Origin: Goniomonas avonlea
Taxonomy: Eukaryota; Cryptophyceae; Goniomonadida; Goniomonadaceae
DNA: 10,458 nucleotides
Reading direction: 5' to 3'
NCBI GenBank assembly: GCA_003573635.1
Contig: QUTJ01031229.1
Span: forward strand, 1 to 10,458
In this document: piece after piece, positions 1-7,182 of the stretch
Position numbering within the stretch: position 1 is the stretch's first letter
How the letters are laid out: the number at the start of each line of letters is the position of its first letter
Made by a program: the position numbers and the translations under genes
The notes under the pieces: generated by a model
What the model was told of the DNA's origin: nothing
Databases searched by the model: none
Seen by the model: only the letters and a program-made list of their open reading frames with translations

Positions 1-107
1 CCCACTCTCCCCCAGTGGTATGTGTGTGTTGTGCCCGTGATCGTGGCGGGGTGGAAGTCGTGCTGGGGCGCGCACACAGGAGAGAACACTTCAGTAAGCG
101 AGACAAA

Positions 108-691
108 TCAATCACCGCTTGTGTCCAGTCCGCTCTCAGTAAAGAGCTGCACGCCTTGCTTGCGCATGGCCGGTGAGGCATGCAACATCATACGCAAAAA
201 CGGCAGCTGCCTCCGCTTCAACGCTAGGTCGGACGCTACTTGCACGATAGGGGCACGCTGCCGATCGTCAACAGGCCTTTCAAGCACCTGTGAGTGCAGG
301 TTGGACCTAGATGGAGCAACTCTATCTGTCCCGTTCTGGTAGGAGACCCGAGAGGGACACAGACAACTTGGGAGAGCGAGTGGGAGGGAGAGAAGGAAAA
401 GGGGGGGGGGGGGGGGGGGGGAGAGTGGGGGGGAGGGAGGGGGGGGGGTTCTGGATCAAGACGGTGCCCCTTGACGCATTCTGTATCAGCCACACAGGGA
501 GCGATCGAACTTCGGCTCCGCAAAGGCGCAGCAAACTCTCTCGCTTGCCCTCCCCTCCCACGGCGCCCCCGCCTCTCTCACACTCTCACACTGCCCACCT
601 CGGGGCACTAACCCAGTCGGGCTCCGAGAACAAATCGACGTCTATGAGGAAGCGAGAAATACATCTTTCTCGTTCCAAAGATAGATAGATC

Positions 692-775
<84 letters not shown>

Positions 776-1880
776 CTCGCTCAATATCAATATCGATCGA
801 GATATCTATCTCTATATCTCTGAATGGCTTGAATCCTCTCGCACACTCTCTAGATCTTGCTCGTATCTCGCTTCGCACCAGCTGCATGGCAATGTCTGTG
901 GCAGCCAGGGTTGCGTCGTCGCGGGTCGCGAGATGCAGTACGATGTCCTCCAGGATGTCTGACCTTGACATGACGCCACACAGACGCAAGACCTCCTGTC
1001 AAAAAGGTCAAACGAGTTGAAATTCGAGGCGGTGTGGGGGTGTGACAGGAGAGGTCAGGTCGGTGGCGTTCATGACACACGCCGTGTCATGGCGAACCAA
1101 GCGGACAGATACATTTGACGCAATCGAGTCTGGGTGCCGCGCTACGGCTCGACATTTAGACAGATAGACATTTGTGGACAGCGTCCATTGCACCAATTTT
1201 CGCACGAGCCGCCAAGTGTCCCGTAACACCGACACGCTTAAACGACAGTCTCACGTGGTGGTTAGAGTTGAAGAGGAGGTCGTCGTCGAAGGCCGTCGAG
1301 AGCACCTTGGCCCGCTCCAACTCAGTCTTGCACTCGTACAAGCTCTTGCCCAGCTTCTTCAACATGCCCTGCGCAGTGTGTGTGTGTGTGTGTGTGGTGC
1401 GGTGTGTTTGTGTCACACGTGTGTGTGGTGGGTGTCTGTGTCAGTGTGTGAGTGTGTGTTGTTGCAGTGTGTGGCGGTGTGGGAAGCGAACACAACAACA
1501 AAGGAGTTTCAAACTAAGCGGGCGACAGAAGAAAATAAACTGGGGACAAAAAAAAGAGCCAGAGAGTAACTTTGGCCACAATAGGATGCAAAATAGGAAG
1601 CGAGCAGGACAAAACATAAGAGCCGAGGGAGAGGGGGGGGGGGGTTCAGGGAAACTGACCTTGGCGACAAGGTAGTGCAACATCGGGGTGTAAGCGAAAA
1701 AATATTTGGCATCAGCTTTCTCAGCAGTATCGACGCTGAACCCCATGCCCTGCAATGTTTTGCTGTCAACTCGGATCGATCATCGCGGTGGCTAGCATAT
1801 GAGATGGTTTGTTTTTTCCATCGCACTCCGCAGTTGGCTAGCCAATGAGAGACGAGAGAGAGCGGTCGAGAGAGAGCGGT

Positions 1881-1929
<49 letters not shown>

Positions 1930-4203
1930 AAGAGATCGGCGAGATAGCATCAGGGCCCACGCAAGCGCACGCCTCACCTCGCCGTCTGTCGGCCACGTAA
2001 TCAGCGGAGAGATCTTGAACATGACNGACCACACGGAGCCGTAGTTTGGTTTTCCCTCAACCAGCGCGCTCACGTCGGAGTCGGTGAAGTACCGTGCGGT
2101 TCCGTGTGTGTTCGGCTGCTGAACCAGTCAGAAATCAGTCACAATCAGCGTGCCGGGCGTGTTGAAATCAGTCACAGTCAGAGTGTGTTGAAATCAGTCA
2201 CAATCAGAGTGTGCTGAAATCAGTCACACAATCCTAGTGTCGTGCGTGTTCGGCTGCTGAACCAGTAAGAAATCAGTCACAATCAGAGTGTGCTGAAATC
2301 AGTCACAATCAGAGTGTGTTGAAATCAGTCACAATCAGTGTGTTGCATCCAGAGTGTGCTGAAATCAGTCACAATGCCGCGCGTGTTCGGTTAACGCACT
2401 GTGCAAGTTTCATCCTCGTTGGCAAGAGCAACCCCGGTTGCCTCTGCCCTCGCCACTCTGTGCCGGTCGAATGCTCTCTGCACGGTGTGCGTTACAATGG
2501 CGCGCAAGAGAGTGGGGCACTTGCGACAGCCAGAGTCCGCACGATGAGCCGAACAGCGAGAAGATTTCTCTCACGTTCACAATATGTCAAGAAGCGCGGG
2601 GCCTATCATGGGAATGCTCAAGGAACAACAGACGGAACATAACATACATACATAACATACATAACATACATAACATAACAACGTACTTCGGCCAGGGCCT
2701 CAAGCAGGTTGCCAGCGTCGGCTGAGGCGAGCAACTTGATGTCACCTTCGCGGTCGCTGTGGAGAGCAAGAGTCAAAAAATGTTGAAGGATGCAATCCGT
2801 ATTTATATGGTCAGTCTGGTGCAAACAAGTACGCGAGTTGGGACAGTCCATACCGGTCGAAATCAGAAGTTCCAATCAGATACTTGCGCGCNTCGTGAGA
2901 GTGCAGTAAATCACGCAGCATCCCTTCCACCAACATCCGTCTCATGACGCCGCCGCCAACGATGTCTCCTCCCTGCCCGCGCTCGAGTTCCTCCAGCTGT
3001 AAGTATGGCTGTTAGTCGATTGAGCCCAGACGTCTCAGAAACGTGAAGATCGTGCAGCGAGACGAACAACCTGCAGGGCGAGATGAGTGTCCAACATTCC
3101 CTCAGCGCCACGCTCNTGGATCAGCTGCCGCGCCAACGAAAGTGCGAGCGCACAACGTGCAACATCCGCGACAGCGGGATGCTGCAGCAGCTGCAGCAGC
3201 GACGAGCACAGGCACGGGGGTGTGCATCTTGCTGAGACCACGTGTTTCTGTGGAGTCCCGGTCAGTGGCAATCAGGCAAGACTGAGGTGTGCACCTGCAT
3301 CTCTGGCGTGAGTTGTGGCATTAACACGACGAATAAGGACTCCAAGAGCGCAGGTTTTAGCCTGGGTCGTTCGTAAGCTAGCGAATCTCGACAAAAGAAC
3401 TCGCACCAGAAACGAACTTCGGGGCGCACTGACACCACACATTTGGGCTGCAGTGGTATTGCCACCGTGATCAAGTAATCCGCTCTGGTGACNANTGTTA
3501 GCAGGAGTGTGGGGGAGCAGCAGGCCAACTCACACTTCGGGCCGGTATCGAGCAGTCTCATCAAGACCGTCAACGAGCAGCAAAATACGCTTTCGTTCCA
3601 GCGCATCAAGTCTGCAAGAATATATAAGGAAAAATNATGNAACGGGCAAGCGCACAAAAAAGAGTGACGGTCGGCAGTCTGCCCNCGTGCTCCAGGATGA
3701 TGAGAGAAAATGCCTGTCATCTGTTCGTGAGTTTGTCCTGCAAGCGGCACAAAAGCGATACCAGCGAGATAGTTCTCAATAGTCGGTGGTGTGTAACGCG
3801 CAAGTTTGACTGCAGGCACAAAAAGTGGGATGAGTGTCTTCGGGTTCTCCAGTCCCAGCGTCGTGTAGGCCAGAAGCACTTTGATCATCAACCAAGTTTT
3901 GCCACATGCTGCAGACCCTTCAAGCAAAATGCGCGGAGGGCCCTCTTCCTCAAAGGTCTCTGGCAACGCTGCGGTTGGGATTGACGACTCAGGATCCCCC
4001 GGGTCCTCGCAAGTACGCANGCCGCCGAACACAAGGGAGTCGACAGCAGTGTCCTCGCCAGACATCTGACAAAGGGCGTCAAACTTATGGATGCTGCAAG
4101 CTGACAAAACAACCTCATCCTTGACGGTCTGATACCGCTTGGCAAGGTCTTGGAGATACAGCAACCGCTGTTCTTCAAAGTCTTCCGCCGAAAGCGTCGA
4201 CAT
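108..4203 (-). CDS. NACHT-domain (STAND) NTPase, 11 exons, unrecognised C-terminal half
   Basis: Exons in transcript order: 4203-3656, 3611-3534, 3484-3295, 3247-3071, 2996-2854, 2756-2687, 2118-1978, 1749-1660, 1368-1255, 995-879, 287-108; 615 codons plus stop, every junction GT...AG and phase-matched. Residues 93-103 hold Walker A (LLEGSAACGKT). After the first intron, residues 192-201 read ILLLVDGLDE, the NACHT-type Walker B, followed by a sensor-like CVVSVRP strand. NACHT proteins are ATP-dependent switches that oligomerise in immune or death signalling. Only about 90 residues precede Walker A, so no effector domain is visible. Residues 273-615 are mostly helical-looking with no LRR, WD40 or TPR signature that I recognise; an ARM/HEAT-like fold is a guess. 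The start is the first in-frame ATG after a TAG near 4313; an extra upstream exon is not excluded. The 3' end is uncertain: a stop is reached at 108-110, but alternative splicing of 153 to 62 would carry the frame off the left edge. The NACHT call is strong; exon borders are good; the function is inferred. Confidence 0.82.
399..448. repeat. Poly-G / G-rich tract in the last NACHT-gene intron
   Basis: A G21 run lies at 401-421, followed by further G-runs of 7 and 9 to 448. It sits in the 591-nt intron (878-288) of the minus-strand NACHT gene, so the transcript carries it as a C-rich polypyrimidine tract about 110 nt upstream of the acceptor. Confidence 0.9.
680..775. repeat. (GATA)n microsatellite
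   Basis: About 24 units of GATA (TATC on the transcribed sense of the NACHT gene), with one GATC interruption near 690. It is in the same long intron as the poly-G tract. The isoleucine/tyrosine/serine-rich open frames across it are repeat artefacts. Confidence 0.95.
1376..1474. repeat. (GT)n-rich microsatellite in a NACHT-gene intron
   Basis: An uninterrupted TG run at about 1376-1396 is followed by imperfect GT-rich sequence. On the gene's sense strand it is a CA-rich stretch that ends directly at the acceptor CTGCGCAG of the exon 1368-1255, replacing a classical polypyrimidine tract. Confidence 0.85.
1883..1926. repeat. (AG)n microsatellite in a NACHT-gene intron
   Basis: A 44-nt pure AG run with imperfect flanking units from about 1853. 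It reads CT on the gene's sense strand and lies in the 228-nt intron 1977-1750. Confidence 0.95.
2131..2375. repeat. Intronic minisatellite, about 26-nt unit, 8 copies
   Basis: The core GAAATCAGTCAC recurs eight times, usually followed by AATCAGAGTGTG. The array abuts the acceptor of the exon 2118-1978 in the NACHT gene. On the sense strand each unit reads GTGACTGATTTC, which contains branch-point-like TGAC/CTGAT. A larger segment (about 2105-2147) recurs at about 2244-2290 and copies the acceptor and the first exon bases. Confidence 0.92.
2638..2680. repeat. CATA/ACATA simple repeat at a splice donor
   Basis: Alternating CATA and CATAA units lie immediately inside the intron that begins with donor GTACGT at 2686 of the minus-strand NACHT gene, so the transcript has a TATG/TTATG repeat directly after the 5' splice site. 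Confidence 0.85.
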
Positions 4204-4344
4204 GGCTGTCGGGCGGATGACGCCTGGGTTGCGGGGAGGAACAAATCGAAAGTGAAAGTCCTCATAATTGGATTGGGTGCGTAGTCCGATTAAATGGTGA
4301 GTAGACTAGCAGCTAGCTAGCCGTCCTCGATAAGCACATGAAGG
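4204..4344. promoter_or_regulatory. Divergent (bidirectional) promoter between NACHT and ankyrin genes
   Basis: This 141-bp spacer separates the two start codons of divergently transcribed genes. ATTGG occurs twice in tandem at 4267-4276, which reads as CCAATCCAAT on the minus strand, 64 nt upstream of the NACHT ATG and 69 nt upstream of the ankyrin ATG, so almost exactly central. CCAAT boxes are known elements of bidirectional promoters. A CTAG-rich near-palindrome lies at about 4306-4320. No clear TATA box is seen. An out-of-frame ATG at 4338 precedes the ankyrin start, and one at 4265 precedes the NACHT start. That this is a shared promoter is inferred from geometry. Confidence 0.55.
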
Positions 4345-4964
4345 ATGGCGTTGCCACAAGCGTGGGAGCGAGAGTTGGCTCATTCGTTGGAGGAAGCAAG
4401 CTGGGAGACTGTTGTTGTGTGCAACGCTAAACGTGGAATTTTCACCGATGTCGCACAGTATCTGGCTGCTCATGGCGATCCAAACGCGCGCGATGGCACA
4501 GATGAGTACACATGTTCGCTTCTGCACTTCGCTGCTCTTCGCGGTTGCGATATCGCTGTGGCTGCTCTGCTTGATTCGCGTGGTGACGTGAATGCAAAAA
4601 ACACAGACCAGCGAACTCCCCTTCATTTTGCAGCCAGATATGGGAGGGACTCAACTTGCACTCTCCTTCTGCAACGCGGTGCCTTGGTCTCTGATCAAGA
4701 GGATTGGGGGGACACGCCCCTCCATTGGGCTGCTCGCAATGGCCATACTTCGACTGTTCAAGCCCTGCTGGCGGGATCTGGTGATCCGACTCTGCTCAAT
4801 GAGGTCAGCTGATGTGTTGTGGTTCGAACGATCTAATATCTGGCCAGGATGGCTTATCAGCAATCGATGCTGCCATCGAGTCGCCCTATTCGAATGACGC
4901 AACACGTAGTTTACTGGGTGTGCCTTGCGACCCGATTTCTGAGTCCGCCCAAATGACTTTGTGA
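4345..4964 (+). CDS. Small ankyrin-repeat protein (two exons; 3' end uncertain)
   Basis: Exon 1 is 4345-4803 (153 codons) and exon 2 is 4848-4964, joined by a 44-nt intron (donor GTCAGC, branch-like TCTAAT, acceptor GGCCAG) in phase 0; the product is 191 residues. Splicing replaces a premature stop with NEDGLSAIDAA, a good ankyrin helix pair, which supports the intron. Repeats: a degenerate one before HGDPNARD (about residue 50), then LLHFAALRG...GDVNAKN, TPLHFAARYG...GALVSDQ, TPLHWAARNG...GDPTLLN, and a partial SAIDAAIE. Ankyrin repeats bind protein partners; no catalytic domain or membrane segment is present. The N-terminal 30 residues are not recognised. It is divergent from the NACHT gene across a short spacer. 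An alternative donor at 4918 (CTG then G|GTGTGC) with an acceptor ending at 4989 would skip the stop at 4962-4964 and extend the protein. Confidence 0.8.
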
Positions 4965-4989
4965 TCATTATATTATGGCTTTTTGCAAG

Positions 4990-5159
4990 GCGAACATATC
5001 TGGCAGCGTGGTTGGGCGCAAGAACCGTTGGACACAGGAGGTGTTATTGAGCTCGAGAAGCTGGCAGGAGTTGATCTTTCTCCATGCCGCATTTTACGAA
5101 GCCCAAACTTACGGACGATGCCTGATCTGCATTCTTCCACCTTGGTCCTTGCATCGTGA
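4990..5159 (+). other. Candidate third exon of the ankyrin gene
   Basis: If exon 2 is spliced at 4917|4918 to 4990 (72-nt intron, acceptor TTTTTGCAAG), the frame stays open for 55 more codons to TGA at 5157-5159. The text is protein-like, for example GGVIELEKLAGVDLSPCRIL. Further short introns ending in CCAG near 5190 or TTGCAAG near 5198 could carry it on to about 5233 (ending DFYPSQFA). The competing view is that this is 3'UTR. A different frame is also open from 4975 to 5301 (108 codons) but looks less constrained. Transcript data would settle it. Confidence 0.35.
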
Positions 5160-5420
5160 TGTGCAGGTCATCGGTGACCGACCAGATTGCAAGCTTTCCT
5201 CAAAGAAAGGATTTCTACCCTTCTCAGTTCGCATAAATCTGAGGGCGAGCCATATTTACAATGAAGGCAGCCCCAAGCAATTCCCCGCTTCGCTGATCTG
5301 ATCAGCCGACAACTGAAGACGAGAGGCGAATTGCTAGCGACAGGGACTTAGAGGAGTTGTTGAGTCCGAGACAGTCGAAGACACATTGAAAAAAGGGAGA
5401 CGAGGGGGGAGGGAAGAAGA
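5160..5420. other. Ankyrin-gene 3' flank, no clear feature
   Basis: No convincing independent gene is seen. The first part may hold the last coding piece or the 3'UTR of the ankyrin gene. The part after about 5300 is unremarkable, then becomes purine-rich (G and A runs) leading into the 3' flank of the minus-strand tRNA. No clean AATAAA polyadenylation signal was found. Confidence 0.4.
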
Positions 5421-5439
5421 AGAAAAAAGAAAAAAGAAA
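5421..5439 (-). terminator. RNA polymerase III T-run terminator of tRNA-Leu
   Basis: Read on the minus strand, the bases directly after the discriminator A are TTTC followed by two separate runs of six T. Runs of four or more T on the non-template strand terminate RNA polymerase III, so the first T6 run should end the transcript within about 12 nt of the tRNA 3' end. Confidence 0.85.
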
Positions 5440-5522
5440 TGACAGAAGTGGGATTTGAACCCACGCCCCCGAAGAGAACGGCGCCTTAAGCCGTCGCCTT
5501 AGACCAACTCGGCCATCCTGTC
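5440..5522 (-). tRNA. tRNA-Leu (anticodon AAG)
   Basis: The minus strand folds into a full type II (long variable arm) cloverleaf. The acceptor stem GACAGGA pairs with TTCTGTC (one G-T). The D arm carries an A box (TGGCCGAGTTGG). The anticodon stem ACGGC/GCCGT encloses loop TTAAGGC, so the anticodon is AAG, reading CUU/CUC leucine codons after A34-to-inosine editing. The variable arm is long, as expected for leucine. The T arm GTGGG/CCCAC with TTCAAAT contains the B box GGTTCAAATCC. The discriminator is A73, the leucine identity base. There is no intron and no encoded CCA, as is normal for a eukaryotic nuclear gene. A Pol III T-run follows. Confidence 0.96.
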
Positions 5523-5745
5523 AATTTTCGACAACGAACGACTAGACTCTCAGCCTATGAACTACGCCATGGCACAGACTCGAGAAAGTGCCTTGCTAGT
5601 GCCTTGCTTTGAATTAATCTACCGTGAGTGTTGGGTGCTTCCTGTTGCCAGTTGCAGAAGCCGAGGAGAATAATGAAAAACAAAAATGAAAGGGAGAGAA
5701 AAAAAAAATACCAACCTGGACTCAGCTAGCGCCTCCGAGTCGAGC

Positions 5746-5836
5746 GTCGTACTAGTACTCCATATGTCGTACTAGTACTCCATATGTCGTACTAGCATAT
5801 GTCGTACTAGTACTCCATATGTCGTACTAGTACGAC
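5746..5836. repeat. 20-bp tandem repeat ending in a perfect 16-bp palindrome
   Basis: Unit GTCGTACTAGTACTCCATAT occurs at 5746-5765, 5766-5785 and 5801-5820, with a 15-nt deletion variant at 5786-5800. A last partial copy at 5821 becomes GTCGTACTAGTACGAC, a perfect 16-bp palindrome (5821-5836). Copies are nearly identical, suggesting recent expansion. Confidence 0.93.
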
Positions 5837-6017
5837 ATTTTCAGAACGATGGTTCATTTTTCGAATGGGCATAGAAGCTCATAGATAGTGTTTTTTTTGG
5901 CGGATTACCTTATTCAATTCAAAAGATTTAGGATATCACCCATAATTGATCCCCATTGAGGTGCTGTTAAAGAGCGAGATTAATCAAACCACTAGGAACT
6001 GCATAGCAGCCACAGAT

Positions 6018-6056
6018 AGAGAGAGAGAGAGTATTCAAGCACCTAGGAAACTGCAG
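6018..6056 (-). repeat. Left arm of a 39-bp inverted repeat
   Basis: The arm ends in CTGCAG at 6051-6056, next to a (GA)n run at 6018-6031. Its reverse complement is found without mismatch at 6611-6649. A degenerate copy, CACTAGGAACTGCATA, lies just upstream at about 5989-6004 and is followed in both cases by a similar AGCAGCC. Confidence 0.9.
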
Positions 6057-6610
6057 AGCAGCCTAGGATCTGTGTAATTAACCTAGACTAGTGTGTGCAT
6101 GCAGTGTGAGAGGGTTGTTTTCATGTGTACTAGCAACCAAGCCTTACTGCGCGAGCAATAGAGTAGACCCCATCGTGAATCCCTCCCGGCTGGTACATAT
6201 ATGCCCTCTTTTTGTGATCCCCTGCAAGGGATATAACCGCTGTACTTGACAAGAATTAATTATATTTCTCTCTCTCCAATAAACTCCCCCTCTCCCTCTC
6301 TCTCTCTCCCGGCCCGGCCCCCACATGTACGCTGTTTTTGGTGTAGTAATTGCATGTTTGACTTCAAAAAAAACAAAAACAAGCTTAAGAAAAATACAAG
6401 TTCGTTTTTCATCACAACAGGTGGCCGGCGGCGGCCTTCAGTGCGTTGGAATTTTTAAGAGAAAAGAGAGGAAGAGAGAAGAGAGTCAAACGAGAAGAGA
6501 GGGAATCAGAACAGTGGAACACACATACTAAGCTCTGTGGTTCGCTGTGACTGTGCATAGGACCAAGATTGTTCTCCAATGAATCTCCATGGCCACAAAA
6601 CAATGTACAT

Positions 6611-6649
6611 CTGCAGTTTCCTAGGTGCTTGAATACTCTCTCTCTCTCT
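6611..6649 (+). repeat. Right arm of the 39-bp inverted repeat
   Basis: This is the exact reverse complement of 6018-6056 (CTGCAGTTTCCTAGGTGCTT at its start, then GAATAC and a CT run). The arms enclose about 554 bp. That fits the end structure of a small non-autonomous mobile element, but no flanking target duplication is evident. Confidence 0.9.
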
Positions 6650-6732
6650 CAATACATTTCCGGTGTATTGAATGGTTTACTATTGTTTCCACAATGTTGC
6701 AAACTTGAATCGGCCGGTACCAGGCAGCGGTT

Positions 6733-6753
6733 CTGCAGTTTCCTAGATGCTTC

Positions 6754-6810
<57 letters not shown>
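6733..6810 (+). repeat. Direct third copy of the repeat arm plus (CT)n tract
   Basis: CTGCAGTTTCCTAGATGCTT at 6733 repeats the right arm with two substitutions over the core, 122 bp downstream in the same orientation, and runs into a 53-nt pure CT tract (6758-6810). A weaker copy, TTTCCAGGATGCTTGAATA, lies at about 6959-6977. Confidence 0.88.
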
Positions 6811-6813
<3 letters not shown>

Positions 6814-7182
6814 GAAGTCAGGGGAGTGTGGCCTAGTTGGTAGCGGCCCGCCACATGGATTCCCGAAGTCCGCAGTCTTGTCCTTCTTTTCTTTTCTCAG
6901 ACTGGGTGCGTGTTGCACTTGGACCATCCTCCGAAAGGTGTGCCATGTCGGCTCCGCGGTTTCCAGGATGCTTGAATAAACTCAGCCCTGGCAAGATGAA
7001 CCCCCAATCGATGGCTCTTTGGAATCATCCCCCAAGCAATCACAGACTCACCCTCCCTACCATCCCCTGTTCAGCGGATGGGCCTGCGGCGCCCGAAGGA
7101 CCACCGTATGGTAGAGGTTTCGGTAGACAGAATCATATAGCACGAAACACGTTAGAATGTTCGGTTTTCAAAAAACGTCGGG

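Larger units (their letters stand above)
5523..7182. other. Repeat-rich intergenic region upstream of the GBP gene
   Basis: About 1.66 kb without a supportable protein gene. It contains a 20-bp tandem array (5746-5836), an inverted repeat (6018-6056 and 6611-6649) with further degenerate copies at about 5988, 6733 and 6958, CT microsatellites (around 6265-6308 and 6758-6810), and a tRNA-like A-box sequence near 6829. The right end should hold the promoter and 5'UTR of the GBP gene. No TATA box was recognised. Open frames here (for example 6569-6979) are driven by the CT repeats and look non-coding. Confidence 0.6.

Noticed and set aside
608-989. Minus-strand frames with Ile-Tyr-Leu-Ser or Ile-Asp repeats
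   Set aside because: They are translations of the (GATA)n microsatellite; only 995-879 is supported as an exon.
1172-1675. Plus-strand open frames over the GT-rich segment
   Set aside because: They are antisense to the exon 1368-1255 and its upstream intron; the composition (CVCVCV) is microsatellite-driven.
2131-2375. CRISPR-like regular repeat
   Set aside because: Units are contiguous and degenerate, without unique spacers, and sit in a eukaryotic intron; it is a minisatellite.
2400-2640. Possible extra NACHT exon inside the 568-nt intron (protein-like minus-strand stretch, for example AFDRHRVARAEATG)
   Set aside because: The flanking exons already join in phase 0 and no pair of good splice sites around this stretch keeps the frame. 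It is left as intron; transcript data could reverse this.
3690-3765. A 24-nt GT...CAG stretch in NACHT exon 1 as another intron
   Set aside because: It is shorter than any other intron here (minimum 44 nt) and the frame is open through it, so it is kept as coding.
4975-5301. 108-codon plus-strand open frame beginning ATGGCTTTTTGC
   Set aside because: It has no recognised domain and overlaps a more protein-like alternative frame that could belong to the ankyrin gene. It is not called as a separate gene.
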